Source: JAZNOQ01 sp045589215
GTDB taxonomy: Bacteria; Bacillota; Clostridia; Oscillospirales; CAG-272
Length of the DNA: 38,383 nucleotides
NCBI GenBank assembly: GCA_045589215.1
Contig: JAZNOQ010000028.1
Coordinates: 1 to 38,383 of the forward strand
Reading direction: 5' to 3'
Position 1 is the stretch's first letter. Every line of letters starts with the position of its first letter. Below are positions 15,769-24,551 of this stretch, in pieces. A program made the position numbers and the translations under genes. The notes below the pieces were generated by a model. That model saw only the letters and a list, made by a program, of their open reading frames with translations, ran no database searches and had not been told where the DNA came from.

Positions 15769-16917
15769 CTATACGCGCCGAAGTATTTTCCGAAGAAGCA
15801 TCTTCAGACGTTCAACGGGCGTTTTTTTCGTATGCCTTCTGACCGCACGCTGAAGAGGCATCGTCTCCGCTTCTCTCATAAACGCCTCGCGCCTCCCTCC
15901 GTCTCTTGCCGAATGAAGCATCGACGGATTATGCCTTACCGCATCCGCTGCGTCGACCGCTTCGAGCTCGATCTTTTGGGAGATCTCCCGAAGAAGTGCC
16001 GCGCCGCGCTCCGAATGAACGAACACGAGCGACGTGCCCTTGTCATCATCCATGTGCGGAAGAACCTTTTCGATCCCCCAGAAGTCGGCAAGCGTAAGAT
16101 CGGACGCGCGGGAAAGCCCCTTAAATCCGCACGCGTAGCAGGAGGGACGGAGGCAGAGGTCTCTGATAAACGCCGTCATGTACGGTACGTCTCCGTGTGA
16201 GATCTCCTCTACACGCCCATCCGCAAGGGTAAGAGACAGCGAGTAGCCGTGCCATCCCGACGATTTCGAGCGGAAGGAAACGTCCGTGACCGCCGCGCCG
16301 AAGGCTTTCTCATATTCGATAAGCGCCTTTTCCCACGTTACGGATGCAGGCACACCGTGACAGATGATATCCTGACAAATGAGATTTTCGTAGTCCTTCC
16401 CGAGGTACGAGCGAAGTCCTCCGATCTGGCAGGGTGTACCGCTGAAAAGTACGGTCCTTCCTGCATTCAGGTATTCCCTCGCACGACGGTAGCAGTCTCC
16501 GATACGGCTTTGCAGATACTTCGAGCCGCGCAGAAGTGCGAGATCCTCCTTCTTTTCTACGGCAATATGGTGAACGCGCCGTGCGCCGTCAAATGCGGCG
16601 CCGAACACAACGCCGCCCGCGTCAAGCACGCGCTCTGCGAGAAGGGTGAACACGCCGCCCGAGGAGCTGAGACGGCGAACCGCTTCGTCCTTGTTTTTTG
16701 CCGCGTACGCCGAGGGCTTCTTCCCTTCATCCGGCTTTGCCGTATGGTTCAGCGGACATACCCTCTCGCAAAGTCCGCATTCGACGCAAAGGTCGGTGTC
16801 GACCTTCGGATAAAGGAAGCCCTCTCGGTCCGCATTCATCGTGATTGCGGATCTCGGGCAGACCGTCGCGCAGGCGTGACAGCCGCAGCACCGATCCTTT
16901 GATACAATTTTGATCAT
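15769..16917 (-). CDS. F420 hydrogenase/dehydrogenase beta-subunit-like Fe-S protein
   Basis: A 382-residue protein with an N-terminal two-cluster ferredoxin domain (C10-x2-C13-x2-C16-x3-C20-P and C44-x2-C47-x2-C50-x3-C54-P) followed by the FrhB/FdhB beta-subunit domains, including FSGTPCQIGGLRSYLG and LCLRPSCYACGFKG. The open frame extends to 17178, but that part overlaps the flippase gene in another frame; MIKIVSKDRC at 16917 overlaps the flippase stop (ATGA) and follows GGAGAAGG. Clostridia generally do not make F420, so a flavin- or ferredoxin-linked redox role is more likely. The family recurs beside polysaccharide pyruvyl transferases in glycan clusters of gut bacteria; its reaction there is not established. 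Confidence 0.88.
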   Translation of the reverse strand: MIKIVSKDRCCGCHACATVCPRSAITMNADREGFLYPKVDTDLCVECGLCERVCPLNHTAKPDEGKKPSAYAAKNKDEAVRRLSSSGGVFTLLAERVLDAGGVVFGAAFDGARRVHHIAVEKKEDLALLRGSKYLQSRIGDCYRRAREYLNAGRTVLFSGTPCQIGGLRSYLGKDYENLICQDIICHGVPASVTWEKALIEYEKAFGAAVTDVSFRSKSSGWHGYSLSLTLADGRVEEISHGDVPYMTAFIRDLCLRPSCYACGFKGLSRASDLTLADFWGIEKVLPHMDDDKGTSLVFVHSERGAALLREISQKIELEAVDAADAVRHNPSMLHSARDGGRREAFMREAETMPLQRAVRRHTKKTPVERLKMLLRKILRRV

Positions 16918-18470
16918 ACCTTCTCCCCTCGCCGTTTGAACACGGACAGTATCTTTCTCATGGGCTTTAGCAGAAGCTCCTTTTCGGAGCGGTTCATCGC
17001 CGTAAACCACATCGACAGGCAGTAGACCGCCGTGTAGACCACGATACCGAGCAGAAGATAACGGATGCGGTCGAGGTCGAGGAGGTAATTCAGTGCGATT
17101 CCGACACCGATCGGCAAGAGAAGCCCAACCGACAGGCGTCCGATGCTCTTCCAGAATGCGATGATATCGATATAACACCGTTTATGGTAGTAAATATTCA
17201 TCACGAGCCCGTTCGCAACGACGAGTGACACCGCCGTTCCGATCGCCGCACCGATCGCCCCGTACATCTGCGAAAAGACGACCATCATACCGAGGTTCAG
17301 AAGTGCCATTCCGCCGTAGACGATACTGCGGAAGCGGTGCTTGTTTTCGGCTCTTTGGATCTCGATCCCGAGGTTCTGAATGAGCGCGACCGAGATCGAG
17401 AGGATCAAAAGGACCGCAACGTAATACGATTCACGGTAGCCCTCCCCTGCCCAGAAGGAAACGATAAAGGGCTTTCCGAAGAATATCACTCCGCTTGCGA
17501 CAAGCCCGAGAATGAGAAACTGAATGCGTCCGACCTTAATGAAAAGGGCGGTAAGCTCCTTTCGAAGCCAATTCTTATTGTCTCCCACGGTTCTCACGAT
17601 CGCGTGGATGCGCGGCGTAAACACGCTCGAGATCGAGACCGAGAACATCTGATAGTAATGGAACAGCGCGTATCCGACCGAATAGATCGAGACCGCCTCG
17701 GTGCCCTTGTATCTGCCAAGCACGACCTTGCCGAGGTTCGAGTTGATCTGGTCGATCAGCATATTGATCGCGATAAATGCGGTGTAGGAAAAAAGCGAAC
17801 GGGTGAGACCCGCTTCAAGCTTGCCGAGGCGAAATCTCTGCTTCAGAACAAAGACCGTATAGACGAGATACGAGAGATCGACGGCGAGCGTAACGCTGAC
17901 CGTCACCGCCACCATCGCGATTGATCGGTATCCGAGAAGAAGGAGCGGAAGCGTCACGAGCGGGCTCACGACGGTCTTGCCGATGCCGAGAAGCTTCAGA
18001 AAAATGAAGCGCTCGTGTGCCGAGATGATGCTCGAAAACACGCTCATCGGGAAGGAGATCGCAAGGCTGACGGTGAGGAGCAGCATCAAAACGCGCGCGA
18101 TCTCGTACTCTGCGGCGGTCAGTCCCTCATCAAACACGAGGTTCAAGTTTGCCGTTAGAAAAATACCGCACAGAAGCACCACAAGGGCGATCACAAGATA
18201 GATCGACAGAAAAAGTCCGTTGAGCTTGTAGATCGACTCGCGGTCATTTTCCTTCTTATATTTGCTGTAAAAGCGTATATAACTGCTGTTAAAGCCGAGG
18301 CTGAGTACCGACATCATCGCAATGGTCGACGACACCGTGTTATAAAGGCCGTATTCGCTCGGTCCGAGCAAACGGATCATAACGGGCGTGTAGCAAATGC
18401 CTACGATCACACCGAGTCCCATTTGCAGGTAGGAGAGAAGCGAACCGATCTTCAGTTGATTAAGCTTCAT
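16914..18470 (-). CDS. Polysaccharide flippase (Wzx/RfbX, MOP superfamily)
   Basis: A 518-residue integral membrane protein with about 14 hydrophobic helices. It starts MKLNQLKIGSLLSYLQMGLG and contains LLGPSEYGLYNTVSSTIAMM, the usual opening of lipid-linked oligosaccharide translocases. It should move a lipid-linked repeat unit across the cytoplasmic membrane for capsule or exopolysaccharide assembly. Both ends overlap neighbours by four bases in ATGA arrangements, so the operon is tightly coupled. The C-terminal tail is basic and cytoplasmic. A teichuronic-acid-type exporter is an alternative within the same superfamily. Confidence 0.9.
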   Translation of the reverse strand: MKLNQLKIGSLLSYLQMGLGVIVGICYTPVMIRLLGPSEYGLYNTVSSTIAMMSVLSLGFNSSYIRFYSKYKKENDRESIYKLNGLFLSIYLVIALVVLLCGIFLTANLNLVFDEGLTAAEYEIARVLMLLLTVSLAISFPMSVFSSIISAHERFIFLKLLGIGKTVVSPLVTLPLLLLGYRSIAMVAVTVSVTLAVDLSYLVYTVFVLKQRFRLGKLEAGLTRSLFSYTAFIAINMLIDQINSNLGKVVLGRYKGTEAVSIYSVGYALFHYYQMFSVSISSVFTPRIHAIVRTVGDNKNWLRKELTALFIKVGRIQFLILGLVASGVIFFGKPFIVSFWAGEGYRESYYVAVLLILSISVALIQNLGIEIQRAENKHRFRSIVYGGMALLNLGMMVVFSQMYGAIGAAIGTAVSLVVANGLVMNIYYHKRCYIDIIAFWKSIGRLSVGLLLPIGVGIALNYLLDLDRIRYLLLGIVVYTAVYCLSMWFTAMNRSEKELLLKPMRKILSVFKRRGEKV

Positions 18471-19585
18471 CCGTTTGTTTCTCCGTTTTCGATCGCGTTT
18501 TTGAGGAAATCCCGTGATTTTTGGACGAGCTGTGCAAGGTAGGAGTCGTCTCGCTTATATTCGATCCTTTCGGCGGCGAGAAGATGCCCGAGCGTGAAGT
18601 CCTCCTCGGTGCGGCAAAATCTGTCTTCGCTGCCGAAGAGCGGCAGGAGCGTCAGAATGCGCGAATTCATTTCGGATGCCCCAAGGCGATCGAACACAAA
18701 AAAGTCCTTCTCGTAGAGATTTGAAAATACCGCCGCGTGGAAGCTGTCGGTAAAGATGCACTCGGAATTTTTGATAAGGGAAATAAACGCGTTCGGAGAT
18801 ACGCCGTAAAGCCGCTTGTCACCGAAAAAGAGATCGTTCTTCACAAACGTAGTCGGGAAATGCGGCAGTGTCACAACGGTGAGTCCCTTTTCCTTCGCAT
18901 ACTCCGTCGCAAGATCGCGAATGCGCTTGTCCCTGCCGAGAAAGTAGCAAAAGAGATACTTCCCCTTTACCTCTCGCTCCGATGCGACCGCATCCCAATC
19001 GTCACGCGACAGAAGAAGCGTCGGGTCAAGCGTCCACTCGATCGGTTTTTCCGTAAGATCTGTGAGGAGCGACACGGCATCCTCTTCCCTCACCGAGATC
19101 GCGGTATAGTCCTTCAGACTCTCCTTCATTTTCGCGCATTCGTCGTCCGACAGCGCAGAGCATCCAAGGCTTGCGGCGTATGACAGCTTTGTTTTTGTAC
19201 CGTCGACGAAGCCAAGGAAAAACGCGGGCTCATACCACTTATAGTTCCATACCTGATCGCTTCCCGTGATGAAAACGTCATACGCATCGGCGGCACTTTT
19301 CACCGTCTCCCCGTCATAGATATTCTCGCTGTGCGGGATCGCATCACGGAAGGTGCGAAAGGCGCGGCGGCGCTGTTCAAAGCGAGTGCCGTAAAGCACC
19401 TTTTCGATCACGCGCTTCACGGTCGACTTCAGGTCGCGACTGCGAGCCGTCTCCCGTCTACGGTAGGAGATCTGCGACGCATCGTATCCCATCTCCCGAA
19501 GCACCTCGGTGAGCGCATAAGCCTGGAGACATCCGCCGTAATTCACGTTTCCGTAGTAATGTGTGATAATTCCGATTTTTTTCAT
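18467..19585 (-). CDS. Polysaccharide pyruvyl transferase family protein
   Basis: A 372-residue member of the CsaB/WcaK/AmsJ family, which transfers pyruvate from phosphoenolpyruvate to glycan hydroxyls to give a ketal, adding negative charge. Family features are the N-terminal GIITHYYGNVNYGGCLQAYA, the central FITGSDQVWNYKW (near residue 110) and the C-terminal ECIFTDSFHAAVFSNLYEKD. The start is three bases after the GT2 stop codon; the stop overlaps the flippase start. It probably modifies the polysaccharide made by this operon. The acceptor sugar is unknown. Confidence 0.92.
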   Translation of the reverse strand: MKKIGIITHYYGNVNYGGCLQAYALTEVLREMGYDASQISYRRRETARSRDLKSTVKRVIEKVLYGTRFEQRRRAFRTFRDAIPHSENIYDGETVKSAADAYDVFITGSDQVWNYKWYEPAFFLGFVDGTKTKLSYAASLGCSALSDDECAKMKESLKDYTAISVREEDAVSLLTDLTEKPIEWTLDPTLLLSRDDWDAVASEREVKGKYLFCYFLGRDKRIRDLATEYAKEKGLTVVTLPHFPTTFVKNDLFFGDKRLYGVSPNAFISLIKNSECIFTDSFHAAVFSNLYEKDFFVFDRLGASEMNSRILTLLPLFGSEDRFCRTEEDFTLGHLLAAERIEYKRDDSYLAQLVQKSRDFLKNAIENGETNG

Positions 19586-19588
19586 ATC

Positions 19589-20563
19589 TTACCGCCGTAT
19601 CCTCCGATAGAGCTTTCGAAGACTTGTATAAAGCTGAAAGACCGTCCGTCCCCTGAGAAGCATTCCGATCTTCTTCTTGTGATAGTCGCTGAAAAGATCC
19701 TTCACGTCATCCGTATAAAGGCGGTCGAAATCGGGGCGAAGTGCCGCGTATTCTTCCTTCGTGAGTCTCCCCGTTGCCGCGAGCTTTTCTGTAAGCACGT
19801 AGTCACCGAGCAGAAGTGTCTTTTCTGCATAGTGACGGTCGCTCGGGAAGCGTTCCTCCATTTTTTCAAGCATTTTTATGCTTGCCGTCCGCACCGAGCG
19901 GAAGGACTCCCGAAACGAGCCGTACAGAGCCGAGTCGGGATTATAAATATAATGGTACCGTTGGATCCTTTGATATACGACCTTTTCACATCGTGCGAAA
20001 AGATCCCAGAGGAAGAGCATATCCTCAAAGATCGTTACCGAGGGGTCAAGGCGTGTCTCTCCTATGAGCTCTTTTTTTACGATCTTATTCCAAAGCTGAC
20101 CCTGAAACAGCTCCCCGTGATGCATCACACGGATCGCCTCGCGCCCACTGAAGGCTTGCACCGCCTCGCCGTCAAGCGATCGGTCGGGCGGATCTTCGCT
20201 TTGCACCGAGGAGACCACCGCGACGTCGGCACCGTTCTCCGTAACGAGCCGATAGAGGTCCTCGTACATATCGGGCTCTGCAAAGTCATCGCTGTCGCAG
20301 AAGCCGATATAGCCGCCGTGTGCCGCTTCAAGCCCCTTGTTACGCGCCGCGGAAACGCCTGCGTTTTCCTGCCGAATATGAACGAAACGCGGGTCCTTCT
20401 CCGCAAAGCCCTTACAGATCTCGGGAGAGCTGTCGGTCGAGCCATCATCGATCATCAACACCTCTATCTCTCGGAAGGTCTGATTTTTTAAGCTGTCAAG
20501 GCACTTTTCGAGATATTTTTCCGCGTTGTAGATCGGCACGATGATCGAAATTTTCGTTTCCAT
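19589..20563 (-). CDS. Glycosyltransferase family 2
   Basis: A 324-residue GT-A fold glycosyltransferase. The N-terminus reads SIIVPIYNAEKYLEKCLDSL, then LMIDDGSTDSS and GYIGFCDSDDFAEPD, giving the nucleotide-sugar and DxD metal sites. The C-terminal third is basic and may contact membrane. I placed the start at the ATG at 20563, which has the strong site GGGAGGAG six bases upstream, rather than at an ATG eight codons earlier. It is the first gene of a four-gene polysaccharide operon behind a good promoter. Donor and acceptor sugars cannot be predicted. Confidence 0.93.
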   Translation of the reverse strand: METKISIIVPIYNAEKYLEKCLDSLKNQTFREIEVLMIDDGSTDSSPEICKGFAEKDPRFVHIRQENAGVSAARNKGLEAAHGGYIGFCDSDDFAEPDMYEDLYRLVTENGADVAVVSSVQSEDPPDRSLDGEAVQAFSGREAIRVMHHGELFQGQLWNKIVKKELIGETRLDPSVTIFEDMLFLWDLFARCEKVVYQRIQRYHYIYNPDSALYGSFRESFRSVRTASIKMLEKMEERFPSDRHYAEKTLLLGDYVLTEKLAATGRLTKEEYAALRPDFDRLYTDDVKDLFSDYHKKKIGMLLRGRTVFQLYTSLRKLYRRIRR

Positions 20564-20597
20564 AGCGGTCTCCTCCCGTTTTTTCATTTCTTTATTT

Positions 20598-20626
20598 ATT
20601 GTAGCATACTTTCATAAATAAATCAA
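20598..20626 (-). promoter_or_regulatory. Promoter of the polysaccharide operon
   Basis: On the minus strand TTGATT (20626-20621), a 17-base spacer and TACAAT (20603-20598), 35 bases before the GT2 start codon. Confidence 0.8.
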
Positions 20627-20654
20627 CTCTTTTTTTCACGCAGGAAAAAATTTC

Positions 20655-20701
20655 GAAAAAGGGCAAGGGGCAGGTCTCTGCCTTCCGCATCAGACCTGCC
20701 C
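20655..20701 (-). terminator. Terminator after the lipid kinase gene
   Basis: The arms gggcaggtct (20668-20677) and agacctgccc (20692-20701) form a perfect 10-bp stem. On the minus strand a TTTTT run (20660-20656) follows after a few bases, so the U-tract is offset. Confidence 0.7.
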
Positions 20702-20756
20702 TATCGTATCAAAACAAACCCGATATTTGATTTTAACACGCGCTCAAATCGTGCCC

Positions 20757-21635
20757 TTATTCTGCACAGGCAGGGCTCATACTATGTACGCGTGCGCTGT
20801 ATTCGGTGACACCGAGGTGCGTCTCGCCGTCGATCTGAACCGCTCTCGGCTGATCAAACCTGACCGAGATCTCCTTGCCCGTGAGCATCGCCACGTGCTT
20901 TGTGTGCTTCACATGCTCACCACGAAAGATCTTCGGGAAGATCATCAGGGTCTTCAGTCTGCCCGAGCCGTGGAACAGGAGGACCGACAGCGTTTTTCCC
21001 TCTGCCTTTCTGTCCTGCACGGGAGTTGCCATCATACCGCCGCCGTAGAACCGACCGTACATCGTCGGAGCGAGCCACGCCTTCTTGAACACGTACTCCT
21101 TTCCGTCGACAGTGATATATGCCGTTGTGGGATGATAGCTGAAGAGGCAGCCCTTGATCGCGATCGCGGTATAATTGATCTTCTTTTCAGGGCTATCTCT
21201 GCGGATCATATCCCCCACCTCACAGCAGTAGCCGTCGATGCCGTAGCCGACGCCGTTGAGGAAGAGATGCTCCTCCCCGTTTACCGTAACCGTGGGAAGC
21301 TCCTTCAGGTATTCGTTCAGCGGAAGCGGCTGATCCGCGCCGTCGATATCGCGCCAGAAGTCGTTTCCGCTTCCGCACGGGAAATAAAGCAGCGTATGCT
21401 CGATCGTGAGCCCCTTCGTCGCATTGATAAAACGGTTCAGCGTGCCGTCGCCACCACACAGAATGATCTCATCGGAGAGCGGGATCTCCGCAAAAAAGTA
21501 ACGGAAATCCTCCACCTTCGTCATATCACGATAGATCACGTTCTCTGCTCCGTAGATCGCGTCGAGGCGTTTCGCCTCCTCCGCGCCGCGTCGGTTGCAG
21601 GACAAGGGGTTAAACAGTGCGTAATATTTCTTCAT
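20757..21635 (-). CDS. Diacylglycerol kinase-family lipid kinase
   Basis: A 292-residue protein of the DagK/YegS/sphingosine kinase family, which phosphorylates diacylglycerol or related lipids with ATP. Visible features are an N-terminal NPLSCNRRGAEEAKRL and the catalytic-domain motif ILCGGDGTLNRFINA with GGDGT, then FPCGSGNDFWRDI. Length is typical. The frame is open to 21698, but MKKYYALFNP at 21635 is the proper family start, preceded by GGGAGA. It may recycle diacylglycerol released during lipoteichoic acid or membrane glycolipid turnover (family knowledge). It lies downstream of a two-component system on the same strand, with 115 bases between. Confidence 0.9.
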   Translation of the reverse strand: MKKYYALFNPLSCNRRGAEEAKRLDAIYGAENVIYRDMTKVEDFRYFFAEIPLSDEIILCGGDGTLNRFINATKGLTIEHTLLYFPCGSGNDFWRDIDGADQPLPLNEYLKELPTVTVNGEEHLFLNGVGYGIDGYCCEVGDMIRRDSPEKKINYTAIAIKGCLFSYHPTTAYITVDGKEYVFKKAWLAPTMYGRFYGGGMMATPVQDRKAEGKTLSVLLFHGSGRLKTLMIFPKIFRGEHVKHTKHVAMLTGKEISVRFDQPRAVQIDGETHLGVTEYSARVHSMSPACAE

Positions 21636-21750
21636 ATCAAAAGTCTCCCGTAAAAAAGTATAGATGCTTACGGTTCTATGATAACAAAGAAATTTCAAGT
21701 TTTCTTCAACAGAACCTCAACTTTTGTTGAGATTTCGACAAAATTCGCCG

Positions 21751-22833
21751 TCAGATGCTCTCCTCGGGCAAAGAAACGGTGAAGCGACAACCGCCCTCTG
21801 CGCGGTTCTCCGCCGAGATCCTGCCGCCCGCAAGGTCGAGCACCTTCTTGACAAGCGCAAGTCCAAGCCCGTTCCCTTCCTCCTTATGAGAGGTATCCGA
21901 CTGATAGAATTTATCGTAAATATGCTTTTTCGCCTTTTCGTCGATGCCGGGACCGCTATCCTCGATCACGCATACGATCTCTCCGTCCGCGCGGGTAAGG
22001 GAGATGCGGACGAGCCCCAACGGCGGAGAGAACTTGATCGCGTTTTCAAAGAGATTGATCCAGACGTGGAGCAGGATCCCTTCGTTTCCGTAATAATGCA
22101 CCTCGTCAAGTGAAACGTCGAATTCGGTTCCCTTCTCCGACCACTTCGGCTCAAGTGCGACGATCGCCTGCCGCAGCTGCTCGTCGAGGCGGTAGCTTTT
22201 TTTCTGCCCGTCGATCGCTTGCGTATCAAGCTTTGAAAGGAGGAGGATATTTCCGACGAGCGTGGACATCCGCTGCGTGCTGAGGCGGATCCGTTCAAGG
22301 TACTGCGCGCGTTCCTCGGACGTGATCGTTTCATCCTCAAGAAGCATCGCATAGCCCTCGATCGCGTTCAGCGGCGTTTTGAACTCGTGTGAGACGTTCG
22401 AAACGAAATCCGACTGCAGGATCTCGGTCGCCTTTAGCTCCTTCACCATCACGTCAAAGCTTCGGTTGATGCTTTCGATCTCGCGGATCCTACTGCCGTT
22501 CGGAACCGAGACGCTGAAGTCTCCCTCCGCGACTGCATCCATCGCCTCCTGAAGCCGTCTGATCGGGCGCACGATGAGCCATCCGATCAGCACGGTCAGA
22601 CCGAATGCGATCACGAGACTGAACAGCACCTGAAACCACGGTGTCGTAAAGCCCACCGTTCGGTCGAGATACTTGTTGAGAAGCTCGGAAATAAACAGTG
22701 CCACCGACACCGAAACGAAGATCAGTGCCATACTGATCGCCGTAAAGTACCACGTAAATCCGATCGTGCGCCGCCCGATCTTTTTCAGCATACGGAGCTG
22801 TCTTTGCCTTCTTTCCCGCTTTTCCGTCCTCAT
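21751..22833 (-). CDS. Sensor histidine kinase
   Basis: A 360-residue membrane histidine kinase. A very basic N-terminus (1-22) is followed by transmembrane helices at about 24-50 and 67-88, a HAMP linker, the HisKA box with the phospho-acceptor His149 (NVSHEFKTPLNAIEGY), and an HATPase domain with N-box NLFENAIKFSP, G1 EDSGPGID and G2 GNGLGLALV. Only about 16 residues lie between the helices, so there is no external ligand domain; it probably senses through the membrane or a partner protein. Its start overlaps the response regulator stop by four bases. The stimulus is unknown. Confidence 0.93.
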   Translation of the reverse strand: MRTEKRERRQRQLRMLKKIGRRTIGFTWYFTAISMALIFVSVSVALFISELLNKYLDRTVGFTTPWFQVLFSLVIAFGLTVLIGWLIVRPIRRLQEAMDAVAEGDFSVSVPNGSRIREIESINRSFDVMVKELKATEILQSDFVSNVSHEFKTPLNAIEGYAMLLEDETITSEERAQYLERIRLSTQRMSTLVGNILLLSKLDTQAIDGQKKSYRLDEQLRQAIVALEPKWSEKGTEFDVSLDEVHYYGNEGILLHVWINLFENAIKFSPPLGLVRISLTRADGEIVCVIEDSGPGIDEKAKKHIYDKFYQSDTSHKEEGNGLGLALVKKVLDLAGGRISAENRAEGGCRFTVSLPEESI

Positions 22834-23501
22834 TTTTTTACCACCTTATAGCCGATCCCGCGCATCGTCATGATCTCGAAATCGGGATTGTCGCGGAATT
22901 TCTCGCGCAGACGTCCGATGTGTACCTCGACCGTATGGGTATCGCTCCCCGAGCCGTAGCCCCAGATATCGTCCATCAGCTGCTGGCGCGTGAAGATCCT
23001 GTTCGGATAGGACGCCATCTTATAAAGCAGCATAAACTCCTTCTGCGGGAGGATCACGCCGTCTCCGTTTGAAAAAACGGTCAGCGAGTCGCATTCAAGC
23101 ACGGTGCCGCCGACCGTCAGGCGGCGTTCGCTGATCATTTGCGAGCGCCGAAGAAGTGCCGCAACGCGAAGCACCATTTCGTTCACGTTGACGGGCTTGA
23201 CCATATAATCGTCGCCGCCCGAGAGGAAGCCGAGGCGCATATCGTCAAAGGCGTCCTTTGCGGTGATCATCATTACGGGGATGTTGCTTCCGCTCTCGCG
23301 AAGCGCCCGAACAAGCTCATAGCCGTCCATCACAGGCATCATAATGTCCGATATCACGAGGTCAAAGTAATCCTCCGCGAGTGCGTGGAGCGCCTCCTCG
23401 CCGTTCGAAACGCCCTTCACGCTGTAGCCGTTTTTCACAAGGACGTGTCCGAAGAGCTGCCGTAGCTCCCTGTCATCTTCCGCGATCAGAATTTTAAACA
23501 T
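22830..23501 (-). CDS. OmpR/PhoB-family response regulator
   Basis: A 223-residue regulator. The receiver domain has the acidic pair (AEDD, residues 8-9 among them), the phospho-acceptor Asp52 (DLVISDIMMPVMDGY) and the switch lysine in MMITAKDAF. The winged-helix DNA-binding domain ends TMRGIGYKVVKK. I used MFKILIAEDD at 23501, preceded by GGGGG at suitable spacing, rather than an ATG seven codons earlier. It is the first gene of the pair and is partnered by the histidine kinase gene that overlaps its stop. Likely targets are envelope genes, but no binding site was identified. Confidence 0.94.
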   Translation of the reverse strand: MFKILIAEDDRELRQLFGHVLVKNGYSVKGVSNGEEALHALAEDYFDLVISDIMMPVMDGYELVRALRESGSNIPVMMITAKDAFDDMRLGFLSGGDDYMVKPVNVNEMVLRVAALLRRSQMISERRLTVGGTVLECDSLTVFSNGDGVILPQKEFMLLYKMASYPNRIFTRQQLMDDIWGYGSGSDTHTVEVHIGRLREKFRDNPDFEIMTMRGIGYKVVKK

Positions 23502-23527
23502 CCTTATGCCCCCTTTCTTCATATATT

Positions 23528-23557
23528 ACTATAATATAATCGCCCCCTAAAAGTCAA
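23528..23557 (-). promoter_or_regulatory. Promoter of the two-component pair
   Basis: On the minus strand TTGACT (23557-23552) with an 18-base spacer to TATAGT (23533-23528); TATTAT three bases earlier is an alternative -10 with a 15-base spacer. Confidence 0.65.
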
Positions 23558-23724
23558 TAGGCAATTTGTAAAAATCATCAATTCAAAAGAAAAAGCCGTG
23601 CCTTCTCCTCATGTTCAAAAAAACTTTTCATATCCCTCATTTCGTCATCACAACCTTGTGCTATCCTATAAAAACTCGGATCTATCTTCGCAAAGAAAGC
23701 TCCCTCTCTCAGAAAGGAACGCAT

Positions 23725-24228
23725 ATGAAAATTCGAAAGGCAACCGTCGCAGAGTTTGACAGCATTATGACGATCTATACAGACGCGCGGGAATATATGC
23801 GCGAAAGCGGCAACAAGACGCAGTGGTCGGGCGGGTATCCGTCCGAGGGGCTCGTCCGCGCGGATATCGATGCGGGGGATCTTTACGTTGTCACCGAGGA
23901 CGGCGATCCCGCGCGGCTTCTCGGCGTATTCTATTACCGTGAGGGGAATGACCCTACCTATGAAAAAATTTACGAGGGCTGTTGGCAGAACGAAGATCCC
24001 TACGGCGTGATCCACCGCATTGCCGTTGCAAAGGACAGCCACGGACGAGGTGTCGCTGCCTTCTGCTTTTCCTACGGCTTTTCCCTATGTAAAAATCTCA
24101 AGATCGACACGCACCGCGACAACCTGCCGATGCAGAGGTCTCTCCTGAAAAACGGCTTTCTCCCCTGCGGCGTGATCTATCTCGAAAACGGCGAGGAGCG
24201 GCTCGCGTTTCAGAAATGTGACATATAA
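23725..24228 (+). CDS. GNAT-family N-acetyltransferase
   Basis: A 167-residue GCN5-related acetyltransferase that would transfer acetyl from acetyl-CoA to an amine. The fold starts MKIRKATVAEFDSIMTIY; the acetyl-CoA loop is AVAKDSHGRGVAAFCF (Q/R-x-x-G-x-G/A pattern) and the C-terminal motif is DNLPMQRSLLKNGF. The ATG at 23725 is preceded by AGAAAGGA; the frame is open further upstream but without homology. It is alone on the plus strand between minus-strand genes and ends in a terminator. Substrate unknown. Confidence 0.88.
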   Translation: MKIRKATVAEFDSIMTIYTDAREYMRESGNKTQWSGGYPSEGLVRADIDAGDLYVVTEDGDPARLLGVFYYREGNDPTYEKIYEGCWQNEDPYGVIHRIAVAKDSHGRGVAAFCFSYGFSLCKNLKIDTHRDNLPMQRSLLKNGFLPCGVIYLENGEERLAFQKCDI

Positions 24229-24236
24229 AAACAACA

Positions 24237-24267
24237 AAAAGCCTGCGGCTTTTCCGCAGGCTTTTAT
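24237..24267. terminator. Bidirectional terminator between the GNAT gene and rpsU
   Basis: gcctgcgg (24241-24248) pairs with ccgcaggc (24254-24261) over a short loop, with A-rich sequence on the left and T-rich on the right, so it can stop transcription in both directions. Confidence 0.88.
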
Positions 24268-24293
24268 GTTCGCGCGTTTGCGACGCTCGAAGA

Positions 24294-24470
24294 TTACTTA
24301 TACTTGCGCTTACGAGCAGCTTCAGACTTCTTCTTGCGCTTTACGCTGTGCTTTTCGTAGTGCTCTCTCTTGCGAAGCTCGGTAAGAACGCCGGAACGAG
24401 CGGTAGCACGCTTAAAGCGACGGAGTGCGCTGTCGAGCGACTCGCCCTCTTTAACCTTGATCTCTGCCAT
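24294..24470 (-). CDS. rpsU: 30S ribosomal protein S21
   Basis: A 58-residue, very basic protein, easily overlooked because of its size. It starts MAEIKVKEGESLDSALRRFK, continues with RATARSGVLTELRKREHYEK and ends in a lysine/arginine-rich tail, the standard S21 layout. S21 binds the small subunit near the anti-Shine-Dalgarno region and assists initiation. It is transcribed alone from a perfect consensus promoter and ends at the shared terminator at 24237-24267. Codons such as CGT, GTT and CTT fit a highly expressed gene. Confidence 0.96.
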   Translation of the reverse strand: MAEIKVKEGESLDSALRRFKRATARSGVLTELRKREHYEKHSVKRKKKSEAARKRKYK

Positions 24471-24551
24471 ATTTGATTTCCCTCCCTCCGCGTTGCCGGT
24501 TTGAAAGACAATTCATTACATTGCGGCAGATACATTCTGCCACATTGGTAT

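Noticed and set aside
16918..17178. 87-codon N-terminal extension of the Fe-S protein
   Set aside because: It overlaps the flippase coding region in another frame; the ATGA-coupled start at 16917 with a good ribosome binding site is preferred.
21716..21731. Terminator hairpin ctcaac/gttgag after the histidine kinase gene
   Set aside because: The stem is only six AT-containing pairs and no U-run follows on the minus strand, so it is not supported as a terminator.
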